This document shows, piece after piece, positions 1 through 7,470 of a stretch of 64,000 nucleotides of DNA. The stretch lies in assembly GCA_963766935.1 (NCBI GenBank), contig CAVYBY010000006.1:346293-410292 (forward strand), written 5' to 3'. The notes beneath the pieces were generated by a model that had not been told where the DNA came from, ran no database searches, and saw nothing but the letters and a program-made list of their open reading frames with translations. The translations under genes and the position numbers were made by a program. Numbering within the stretch: the stretch's first letter is position 1; each line of letters opens with the position of its first letter. This DNA comes from CAVYBY01 sp963766935 (GTDB lineage Bacteria > Actinomycetota > UBA4738 > HRBIN12).

Positions 1-306
1 ACCGTCCTTGCGACGGCAGACCGTTTCGATGCGCTCGCCCCGTTTGCCGGTCGCGAGCTCGACGGCGACCAGCAGCTCGACGGGTTGACCCTCGAGCTCT
101 TGACGGGAAAAGCCGGTCAGTGCCTCGGCGGCGGGATTCGCGAAGACGATCCGTCCGTCGTGGGCGGCCAAGACGAGACACTCGGGCGTTGCCTCCAACA
201 GCGAGGTCGCCTCGAGAACCGGCCGAGCACCGGGGACATCAGCCCCATGGGTGCCGGGCCCCTCCAATTCATTGCCACGGCTCACGACAAATGCATCGGC
301 AGCCAT
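1..306 (-). CDS. PAS-domain sensor protein, N-terminal part only
   Basis: The gene runs off the left edge of the window, so only the first 102 codons are visible. The ATG at 306 follows a GAGGG ribosome site about five bases upstream. After a variable N-terminal stretch of some 35 residues, the translation reads as a PAS domain: LVLAAHDGRIVFANPAAEAL followed by TGFSRQELEGQPVELL is the usual 'ordinary text, recognised site, next step' core of this fold. PAS domains bind small ligands or cofactors and usually sit in front of a kinase, cyclase or phosphodiesterase domain, which would lie outside the window. The output domain cannot be stated. The neighbouring reductase gene lies on the same strand, 55 bases upstream of this start. 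Confidence 0.75.
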   Translation of the reverse strand, partial: MAADAFVVSRGNELEGPGTHGADVPGARPVLEATSLLEATPECLVLAAHDGRIVFANPAAEALTGFSRQELEGQPVELLVAVELATGKRGERIETVCRRKDG

Positions 307-361
307 TGCCCTCGCGTTGACTCCCCAAAAGCAGGTAGAGCGACAAAACCCCGGGGAACCG

Positions 362-1597
362 CTACGTGGAGGGAGTGCGCTCCTCCATGCCCCATGGCGA
401 TCCGTAGTCCACCAGCAGATCGAGGAACGGCTGGGGGGGCAGCGCCTCGGGTCCGATCACGCCGGTTCCGTTCCAAACGCCGCCGGCCAGCAGCTCGAGT
501 GCGACCACCGGGTTGATCGCGGTCTGCCACACGACGGCCTGAGCCTGGTCGCGACCCCACGTCTCTTCGTTGTCGACCACGTGGAACAGGTAGACCTCGC
601 GCGGGCGCCCGTCGGTTCCGGTCCCCGTGACCCAGGTGCCGGCGCTGGTCTTCCCACTCATGTTGGGCCCCAACGTGGCCGGATCCGGCAAGCAGGCAGC
701 CACGACATCGCGAGGCGAGACCTGCGTCCCGCGGACCGACACCGGCGCCGTCCGGTCGAGCCCCAGCTTGTGCAGCGTCTTCAAGACGTCGATGAACTCC
801 TGGCCGAGCCCGTACTTGAACGTGACGCGCCCGCAGTCGACCCAGCGCGGGATGAGGAGCACTTCTTCGTGCTCGACGTTGACGCACTCCACGTCGCCGA
901 TGCCCTCCGGGAACCGGAACACCTCTCCGCCGCTGAAGGGCTCCGTCGTGTACCAGCCGCCGTCGACGTCGGTCCGGTCCTTCTCCCAGATCACCGGCGG
1001 GTTCAGGCACTCCTCGATCGTGGTCCAGATGGAGAAGCCGGGCGCGAACTCGTACCCCTCGACCACGAGGTTCGCGCCGTCGCGCACCCCGCACTCGTCG
1101 ATGGAGGAGAACAACGTGTCGGCCGCGTATCTTGCGAAGACGTCCGACAGGCCCGGCTCGACCCCCACGCCACCGAGCGCCAGCAGGCCGCGCTCGGCCC
1201 AGGCGTCGGAGACGGCGAACTGGTCGTCGCCGAGCTTCTTGCCCACCCGCTCGTAGGGCCGTTCCGGATGAGGCTCAGACAGGGACATGGCCATGTCCAG
1301 GTACGTCGCGCCCGCCTCGAAGCACCCGTTGAAGATGGGCATCACGAACCGCGGGTCGACGGCGTTCAGGACGTGAGTGGTCCCGGTCGACCGGATCAGT
1401 TCGGCCACCTGGCCGGCGTCCGACGCGTCGACCTGGGCCGACCCGAATCGCCCTCCGTCCCCGTAGCGCTCGACGACCGTCTTCGCCCGCGCCTCGTCGT
1501 AGTCCGCGAAGACGATCGCTTCGTAGAAATCACGCCGCGCGGCAATCGGCGCCACCGCGGCCCCGACGCCACCGGACCCCACCACCAAGAGCTTCAT
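362..1597 (-). CDS. Saccharopine dehydrogenase family reductase
   Basis: A protein of 411 residues with an N-terminal Rossmann dinucleotide-binding site (LLVVGSGGVGAAVAPIA, residues 3-19) and the layout of the saccharopine dehydrogenase / carboxynorspermidine synthase family: an NAD(P) domain of about 130 residues, then a substrate domain and a return to the Rossmann fold at the C terminus. The length is normal for the family. Members make or split a secondary amine between an amino acid and an oxo-acid in lysine or polyamine metabolism; others have unknown substrates. No lysine or polyamine gene is adjacent, so the substrate is not predictable. The family is well supported, the reaction is not. 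Confidence 0.8.
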   Translation of the reverse strand: MKLLVVGSGGVGAAVAPIAARRDFYEAIVFADYDEARAKTVVERYGDGGRFGSAQVDASDAGQVAELIRSTGTTHVLNAVDPRFVMPIFNGCFEAGATYLDMAMSLSEPHPERPYERVGKKLGDDQFAVSDAWAERGLLALGGVGVEPGLSDVFARYAADTLFSSIDECGVRDGANLVVEGYEFAPGFSIWTTIEECLNPPVIWEKDRTDVDGGWYTTEPFSGGEVFRFPEGIGDVECVNVEHEEVLLIPRWVDCGRVTFKYGLGQEFIDVLKTLHKLGLDRTAPVSVRGTQVSPRDVVAACLPDPATLGPNMSGKTSAGTWVTGTGTDGRPREVYLFHVVDNEETWGRDQAQAVVWQTAINPVVALELLAGGVWNGTGVIGPEALPPQPFLDLLVDYGSPWGMEERTPST

Positions 1598-1667
1598 CGG
1601 GCCGGGAGTCTAATTCGCGCGCTGCGCCGAACCGGTATCCGGACCGGACAACAGCGCGGGGCCGACC

Positions 1668-3632
1668 TCAACCCCTCGCGCGTGCGAGGAGCGCCGGGAG
1701 AAACCCGGCGAGCGCCCCGACGACCTCGTTCACGCCCGGACCGCCGTAGTGCGTGCCGTCGGGCCGGGCGGGTGTGCCGTCGATCCTGTCGTCGCAGGGG
1801 GCAATATCGGTCCGGCAGACGACGCTCGTCACCGAGGCGAAGGCGGCCACGTCGGAGTGTTGCTGCGCGTACCGGCGCAGGATCCCGTTCCACCTCGTCG
1901 TGATGTCGTGGTATCGGTCGATCTGGAACTGCCGCCAGGCCGGGCACCACGACTCCTCGCAGCGCTCCCCCGCGGCGATGCCCGGCGGCTCGGTGGCAAC
2001 AAAGAGCACCATGGCGCCGTCCACCGACAGGCGGGAAACGGCGGCTCGAAGTGCCTTACGTCTCGCCTTCCAGAACGCGGGCGTCCCCGTCGTCACATGC
2101 GTCCCGTTGGCGGCAATGAAGCTCGAGAGCGACCAGCGGTCCCACCACACGACAATGTCGGGGTCGATCTTCTGGATCAGCGCGTCCTGCTCGGCCGGCA
2201 CCCCGGGGCACTCGTGCGCCTCGTGGATCGGCTCGCCGTCCGCCGACAGCTCCTCCTCCCCCGTCACGGGGCAGGCTCCGCGCGCGGCCGAAGCAACGCG
2301 CCAGCCACGGAGGGTCGCCATCTGCTCGAGAGCGGGCTCGAGCCGCAAGGGGACGGAATCGCCCACGATCATCAGCACCGGGACTCCGGGCGGCGGTGGC
2401 GGCACCGTCGTCGCCGCCAGCGAGACGCCGATCACCGACATCATGACCACGGGCACGAGTGCAAGGACGAGGACGGGCCGGCGGCGCAGCGGCCCGATGG
2501 CCGCGTGCCTCGCCACCTGCCGGCCCCGGCGGATCGGACGTTCGATGACGTAGAAGGAAGCCGTGGCGACGCCGATCGTGAGCGCGACGGCGAGCAGGCT
2601 TCGCGCAAGGGCGTTCCCGACCTGCGGATTGCGCACGCCGAGCCACAGGATGAACGGCCAGTGCCACAAGTACACCCCGTAGGAGATGACGCCGAGGAAG
2701 ACGATCGGGGGCCACTCCAGGACGTGGTGCAGAACGCCGCCCCGGTCGAGCCAGAGCGCCGCCATCACCGCCGCGGTGCACACGGAGACCAGGACGGCGC
2801 CGCCGTAGTAATAGAAGGACGTGTCGGGCCGGATCACGACCAGCAGGCCGAGGAGCCCGGCAGCGCCGATCGTCGCCATCCACACGCCCCAGCGCTGCAC
2901 GAACGCCCGCCCCTTCGGGCTTGCGATCACGACGGCCGCGATCGCCCCCAGCAAGGGTTCGACGATCCTCGCGTCCGTCCCCATGTACGCCCGGTCCGCC
3001 GCACCGGGTTCCCATAACAGGGCCAGCAGCGCGGTGGAGGCAACCGCCCCAAGCGCCGCGGGAACGAGGACCGTGAGCCTCGGCCGCCGCAAGAGCGGGA
3101 GCAGCAGGACCAGCAGCAGCGGCCACAGCAGGTAGAACTGCTCCTCGATCCCCAGCGACCACGTGTGTTGCAGCGGGCTCTCGACACCGGTGTTCTCGAA
3201 GTAGCTGCCGGTCGAGATGAATCGCCAGTTGGCCACGTAGGTCGTGGTGGCGAGCAGGTCGCCCCGCACCGACTGTCGCTCCGAGTAGGTCGCCGTGGCT
3301 GCGGTCACCGCGGCGATGACGAGCAGCAGGATGACGAGTGCCGGCAACAGGCGGCGAACCCGGCGCGACCAGAAGGCAGCCAGCCGGACCCGGCCGGTCG
3401 AGTCCATCTCGTTCAGCAGGAGCGAGGTGATGAGAAAGCCGGATAGGACGAAGAAAATGTCGACGCCCAGGAAGCCCGCGCCGAAACCACGAACATTCAG
3501 GTGAAAAAGGAAGACGAGGATGACGCCGACGGCACGCATGCCGTCGAGAGCGGGCACATGGCTCGTGTGGGGCCGGCCCTCCGGCGTCGAGCCCGCCCCC
3601 GACCGGCTCGGCGCGACGACCGCGTCATGCAT
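1668..3632 (-). CDS. OafA/YrhL-type membrane acyltransferase with SGNH domain
   Basis: A protein of 654 residues. Residues 27-370 form an acyltransferase-3 membrane domain with about ten hydrophobic helices, the expected histidine (FLFHLN, H44), the LGVDIFFVLSGFLIT signature and HTWSLGIEEQFY at about 156-167, ending in ERPIRRG. A short proline-rich linker (411-416) leads to an extracytoplasmic SGNH hydrolase-like domain with the GDS motif at 424-426 and the catalytic Asp-x-x-His (DGTH, 625-628) near the C terminus. Such two-domain proteins move acetyl or other acyl groups across the membrane onto cell-surface sugars or peptidoglycan. The acceptor here is unknown because no polysaccharide genes are adjacent. 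Confidence 0.9.
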   Translation of the reverse strand: MHDAVVAPSRSGAGSTPEGRPHTSHVPALDGMRAVGVILVFLFHLNVRGFGAGFLGVDIFFVLSGFLITSLLLNEMDSTGRVRLAAFWSRRVRRLLPALVILLLVIAAVTAATATYSERQSVRGDLLATTTYVANWRFISTGSYFENTGVESPLQHTWSLGIEEQFYLLWPLLLVLLLPLLRRPRLTVLVPAALGAVASTALLALLWEPGAADRAYMGTDARIVEPLLGAIAAVVIASPKGRAFVQRWGVWMATIGAAGLLGLLVVIRPDTSFYYYGGAVLVSVCTAAVMAALWLDRGGVLHHVLEWPPIVFLGVISYGVYLWHWPFILWLGVRNPQVGNALARSLLAVALTIGVATASFYVIERPIRRGRQVARHAAIGPLRRRPVLVLALVPVVMMSVIGVSLAATTVPPPPPGVPVLMIVGDSVPLRLEPALEQMATLRGWRVASAARGACPVTGEEELSADGEPIHEAHECPGVPAEQDALIQKIDPDIVVWWDRWSLSSFIAANGTHVTTGTPAFWKARRKALRAAVSRLSVDGAMVLFVATEPPGIAAGERCEESWCPAWRQFQIDRYHDITTRWNGILRRYAQQHSDVAAFASVTSVVCRTDIAPCDDRIDGTPARPDGTHYGGPGVNEVVGALAGFLPALLARARG

Positions 3633-3707
3633 CCACTGGAGCCTACTCCGCCCCTCCGGCTACGCCCGCCTGGACCTCGCCGCGGCACCGGGGCCGGACC
3701 TGGGGAC

Positions 3708-4448
3708 TCAGGCCTTTTCGAACAGCAGGTGCAGCTCGACCTGGCCGTGGTCGGCGAGCGACAGGACGAGGAATCCGACGGGCGGCGTGATGTCGTAGTC
3801 GGCCAGGGCCACCGTGAAGCTTGCGACCGCCTCGATCCGGCTGCCGGTCCACTGCGCCTTGATCGGCACGGTGACCTCCTTCGTCACGCCGTGCAACGTG
3901 AGGTTGCCCGTCGCGTCGAGGTTCAGCTCCTTGCCCTCCCCCGGGACGCTGCCGACGTCGATCGGCTGGGTCAGCTCGAAGGTGGCGGTCGGGAACCGGT
4001 CGGTCTCGAGCCCGCGCTCGTGGATGGACATGTCGCGGCGGTGGTCGTCGCTCGAAAGCGTCGTCATATCGACGGTCACCTGCATCGCGGTGATCGACGT
4101 GCCGTCGACGGTCAGCGAGCCATCCACGTTCGGCGTGCGCCCGACCGCCGTGTTGGCGCCGATCCCTCCGAGCTCCTCCTTCATGCGATAGCCGGCAAAG
4201 GTGGAGGTGAAGTCGCTGAACGAGCCGGACTGCGTGTCGATCGTCCAGTCGCCGTCGAAGCTGCCGTCGGAGGTCCCCGAGCCACTCGCACCGCCGAGGC
4301 CCGGTGACGACGTGCCGGAGGTATCGCTGCTGAGCGCGACCGCGGCCGGCTCCGGACCGCCGAACAGCGCGTTCCACGCGAACGCGCCGGCTCCAATCAG
4401 CACGACCACGGCGGCGGCGGCGACGATCTTCAGCGTTCGAGCGTTCAC
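3708..4448 (-). CDS. YceI family lipocalin-like protein, membrane anchored
   Basis: Translation from the GTG at 4448, which follows a strong GAGGGGGAG ribosome site, gives 246 residues; upstream in-frame codons have no such site. Residues 6-26 are a hydrophobic signal or anchor helix. A low-complexity Ser/Gly/Thr linker follows, and then a YceI domain starting at 'DGDWTIDTQSGSFSDFTSTF'. This domain is a lipocalin-like barrel that binds long polyprenyl or related lipids. The motifs ITAMQVTVDMTTLSSDDHRRD and DLTLHGVTKEVT-like text are typical. It is probably an extracytoplasmic, membrane-tethered binding protein. It reads toward the acyltransferase, 75 bases away. Confidence 0.88.
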   Translation of the reverse strand: MNARTLKIVAAAAVVVLIGAGAFAWNALFGGPEPAAVALSSDTSGTSSPGLGGASGSGTSDGSFDGDWTIDTQSGSFSDFTSTFAGYRMKEELGGIGANTAVGRTPNVDGSLTVDGTSITAMQVTVDMTTLSSDDHRRDMSIHERGLETDRFPTATFELTQPIDVGSVPGEGKELNLDATGNLTLHGVTKEVTVPIKAQWTGSRIEAVASFTVALADYDITPPVGFLVLSLADHGQVELHLLFEKA

Positions 4449-4710
4449 AGCTCCCCCTCGATGTTGGATGGCATCGGGGGGATTCAACCGTACGGGGTTG
4501 AGCGAACCCTGCGATCTTTCTTGGAGGTTTCTGGGAGCCGTGCGTCGCGCCGGAACCCCTGCAAGTACTCCGCGGTTGCGCTGGCCACGGTGGTCCTCGC
4601 TACCGGTGCCAGATGGAAGCCCCACTTCCGGATGTAGGACCACCGGAAGCAACGATCGAAGCAACCGGTCGAAGGCAAAGAGTCGAAGATTGAACGGAAG
4701 GAGAGGCTCA

Positions 4711-4788
4711 ATGCGCAAGACGATCTACGCACTCGCTTCCCTGGCTGCCCTGGCGATGGCCATCGGCGCCGGCTGGAAGCCTCGCTGA
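4711..4788 (+). CDS. Small hydrophobic peptide, 25 residues
   Basis: An ATG at 4711 is preceded by a very strong ribosome site (GGAAGGAGAGG, seven bases upstream of the start) and opens a 25-codon frame ending in TGA. The product is a basic N terminus (MRKT), about 18 hydrophobic residues rich in Ala and Leu, and a WKPR tail, which looks like a single membrane helix or signal-like peptide. A perfect-stem hairpin follows 32 bases after the stop. The combination of strong ribosome site, short frame and hairpin suggests a real translated small membrane peptide. A leader peptide for the downstream demethylase is the main alternative. No homolog is recognised. Confidence 0.5.
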   Translation: MRKTIYALASLAALAMAIGAGWKPR

Positions 4789-4820
4789 TTCCAACCGACC
4801 CACCAACTCATCGCAATCTC

Positions 4821-4856
4821 GCCCCCGGTCGTCTCCTCCGCAGACGCACCGGGGGC
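4821..4856 (+). terminator. Hairpin after small peptide gene
   Basis: GCCCCCGGT pairs with ACCGGGGGC, and inside it CGTCT pairs with AGACG, giving a stem of 14 pairs with one bulged C and a seven-base loop. No T tract follows, as is common in GC-rich genomes. It lies between the small peptide gene and the demethylase gene and could end the first transcript or act as a leader structure. Confidence 0.55.
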
Positions 4857-4997
4857 AACTGCGTCCGGGCTCGAGTGCGCGGCCCAGGTGCGACAAGCCT
4901 CATCGGTCTCGCGTGAAACGACTCGGAGTCAGCCGAGTACCATCGATCGCGAACACGAAATGGACCTCGCAGGATCCCGGAAGGAGGCTTGTTGCAG

Positions 4998-6392
4998 ATG
5001 AGCGGACGAAGCCTTGAGGACACACTGCAGGCGTCCGGAGACATCGTGGGACTCCTTCGGAACTCGCAGATCGGGCCGTACGTGTATCCGAGCGTGCCCG
5101 GCGAGTTCACGAACTGGATCGACGAGCAACGCTCATGGCAGGAAACGTGCGCCCTATTCGACCAGTCGTATCACATGACAGATGTCTACTTCGAGGGCCC
5201 GGACGTCATCCGGCTGCTGTCGGATCTCGGTGTGAACACCTTCGACAACTTCCGCGAGAACACCGCGAAACAGTTCGTCGCGTGCAACCCCGACGGGTAC
5301 GTGATCGGCGATGCGATCCTCTTCTACCTGGCGGAGAACAGCGTCAGCCTCGTCGGACGCCCATCGGCCCACAACTGGGTCCAGTACCACGCCGAGACCG
5401 CCGGGTACGACGTGGCGGTCGAGCGGGACGAGCGGGCCGCCGTCAACCCGAGCGGACGGCGCAAGCTGTATCGGTATCAGGTGCAGGGCCCGACCGCGCT
5501 CGATGTCTTGGAGCGACTGACCGGCGGCCCACTGCCCGACATCAAGTTCTTCCACATGGGCGAGCTGACGATCGCGGGCCGGAGCGTCCGCGCACTGCAC
5601 CACGGCATGTCGGGCGTTCCCGGCATGGAGCTGTTCGGCCCTTGGGTGGAAGGGGACGAGGTCAAGTCCGCCATCGTCGAGGCCGGCCGGGACTTCGGGC
5701 TCCGGCAGGTCGGCTCGAGGGTGTACGCGACCAATACGCTCGAATCGGGGTGGATCCCCTGTCCGTTGCCGGCCATTTTCACCGGGGACGACATGCGGGC
5801 CTATCGGCAATGGTTGCCGGCCGAGGGCTACGAGGGCACGGGCTCGCTCGGAGGCAGCTTTGACTCCGATGACATCGCCGACTACTACCAAACCCCGCAC
5901 GGCCTCGGCTATGGGCCGCTGGTGAAGTTCGACCACGACTTCGTCGGCAGGGACGCGCTGGAGAAGCTTGGGGACCGGCCGCAAAGAAGGAAGGTCACGC
6001 TGGCCTGGAACGCAGAGGATGTCGCGCGCGCGATGGGCACCATGTTCGAACCGGGAGACCCGGTCAAGTACATCAACCTGCCGCTTTCGAACTACGCGAC
6101 GTGGCCGCATGACAAGGTGCTCGAGGGCGGGAAGACGGTCGGCGTCTCGACGTTCTCCGGATACAGCTACAACGAGCGGAGCATGCTCTCGCTTGCGGTC
6201 CTGGACGCCGAGGTGAAACTGGGCACCGAGGTCATGCTGGTATGGGGCGAATCCGGCGGCGGATCCTCCAAGCCGGTCGTCGAGCGGCACCGGCAGATGG
6301 AGATCCGGGCGACCGTCGGTCCGTGCCCGTACTCCGAGACGGCCCGCACCTCATACGCCGAGGGATGGCGTACCAAGGCCGCGATCGGCTGA
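4998..6392 (+). CDS. LigM/DesA-like tetrahydrofolate-dependent O-demethylase (aminomethyltransferase family)
   Basis: A protein of 464 residues in the GcvT/aminomethyltransferase superfamily. The N terminus (YVYPSVPGEFTNWIDEQRSW, then 'CALFDQSYHMTDVYFEGPDV') and the overall length match the LigM/DesA branch, which removes the O-methyl group of vanillate, syringate or related aromatics and passes it to tetrahydrofolate. Further family text includes 'YQVQGPTALDVLERLTGG' and 'GMSGVPGMELFGPW'. The ATG at 4998 is ten bases after GGAAGGAGG; a TTG at 4992 is an alternative but sits too close to that site. No other aromatic-degradation gene is adjacent, so the exact substrate is uncertain; dimethylsulfoniopropionate demethylase is a related alternative. 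Confidence 0.82.
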   Translation: MSGRSLEDTLQASGDIVGLLRNSQIGPYVYPSVPGEFTNWIDEQRSWQETCALFDQSYHMTDVYFEGPDVIRLLSDLGVNTFDNFRENTAKQFVACNPDGYVIGDAILFYLAENSVSLVGRPSAHNWVQYHAETAGYDVAVERDERAAVNPSGRRKLYRYQVQGPTALDVLERLTGGPLPDIKFFHMGELTIAGRSVRALHHGMSGVPGMELFGPWVEGDEVKSAIVEAGRDFGLRQVGSRVYATNTLESGWIPCPLPAIFTGDDMRAYRQWLPAEGYEGTGSLGGSFDSDDIADYYQTPHGLGYGPLVKFDHDFVGRDALEKLGDRPQRRKVTLAWNAEDVARAMGTMFEPGDPVKYINLPLSNYATWPHDKVLEGGKTVGVSTFSGYSYNERSMLSLAVLDAEVKLGTEVMLVWGESGGGSSKPVVERHRQMEIRATVGPCPYSETARTSYAEGWRTKAAIG

Positions 6393-6555
6393 GGGACGTC
6401 GCCGCCCGGTCGCCCAGATCGACGGTCGGCGAGGCGAGGTGTTTCTCCCACATGGATACAGGTTCGGGCGTAAGACCTATTTCCTCCGGCCGATTGGCGT
6501 GTACCATCGGCAGAACACCGAGCCAGCACATAGCCGAGATGGGAGGGATCGCGAG

Positions 6556-7296
6556 ATGCGAAGGGGTGCAAGGGCGATCGGGGCTGTGGTCCTCGCGACC
6601 GCCGCCGAACTGCTCGCCGTCGGCGTGGTCTTGCCGGCGCCGGCCGCCCACGCAGCCGCCAACAACCTCGTCGCCAACTGGGAGATGAACGAGGGGAAGG
6701 GCGCCACTGTGATGGCGGACAGCAGCGGGCACGGCCTCAACGGGACGATCGGAAGCGCCGTCCAGACCGGGTACCAGGCCAACGGAGCGACCGGCTATCA
6801 CTGGGCGTTCACCAGCCCGACGAAGCCGCCGCCCAAGCCGGAACGGCTGATCATCGTCGGCAACGACGACCGGCTGAACCCCGGGACCGGCGACTACGCG
6901 GTCACGATGCGTTTCCGGACCAAGAAGACGTTCGGCAACATCACCCAGAAGGGCCAAGCGGGCTCGACGGGCGGCTACTGGAAGTGGGAGATCCCGCACG
7001 GCAACCTCAAGTGCGTCTTCCGCGGCGTCGTGAACGGCAAGTTCAAGCGCAAGGCGCTGGACTCGCCGATGAAGCTCAACGACAACCAGTGGCACACCGT
7101 CCGCTGTGCCCGCGAGGGGAACCAGGTCAGCATGACGATCGATGGGACGACGACCATCACGAAATCCGGGAGCACCGGGAGCATCACGAACACGGTCCCG
7201 CTCACGATCGGTGGCAAGAGCAACTGCGACCAAGGTCACGTCACCTGCGACTACTTCACCGGTGAGATCGACTGGCTGAAGATCGAGACCGGCTGA
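6556..7296 (+). CDS. Secreted LamG/concanavalin-like domain protein
   Basis: The ATG at 6556 is preceded by GGGAGGGATCGCGAG and starts a protein of 246 residues. Residues 1-34 are a typical signal peptide (MRRGAR, a hydrophobic run, cleavage near AAHAAA). The rest is one LamG/laminin-G-like jelly roll: NLVANWEMNEGKGATVMADS at the start, 'DYAVTMRFRTKKTFGNI' and 'NQWHTVRCAREGNQVSMTID' in the middle, and a final 'FTGEIDWLKIETG'. Such domains bind sugars or other extracellular ligands. No catalytic domain is attached. It follows the demethylase by 163 bases and is closed by a strong hairpin, so it may form its own transcript. Confidence 0.85.
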   Translation: MRRGARAIGAVVLATAAELLAVGVVLPAPAAHAAANNLVANWEMNEGKGATVMADSSGHGLNGTIGSAVQTGYQANGATGYHWAFTSPTKPPPKPERLIIVGNDDRLNPGTGDYAVTMRFRTKKTFGNITQKGQAGSTGGYWKWEIPHGNLKCVFRGVVNGKFKRKALDSPMKLNDNQWHTVRCAREGNQVSMTIDGTTTITKSGSTGSITNTVPLTIGGKSNCDQGHVTCDYFTGEIDWLKIETG

Positions 7297-7316
7297 GCGT
7301 CTCGACACCGCGATTC

Positions 7317-7348
7317 GAGCCCGCCGGACCCACGGGTCCGGCGGGCTC
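7317..7348 (+). terminator. Strong hairpin after LamG gene
   Basis: A perfect 14-pair stem (GAGCCCGCCGGACC with GGTCCGGCGGGCTC) with a four-base loop CACG begins 20 bases after the LamG stop codon. There is no long T run, only TT after the stem. Position and stability fit a transcription terminator. Confidence 0.75.
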
Positions 7349-7470
7349 TTCGCTGAACGCCCTGGGCGTGGGGTGCTGGCATCACCGGGAGATCGTGGTG
7401 ACCACCCGCTCGCGGAGTGCGCGGAGCCGAGCGTAGGCTCCGCTCGAACTCGCGACGGCGGAGCGGCGGC

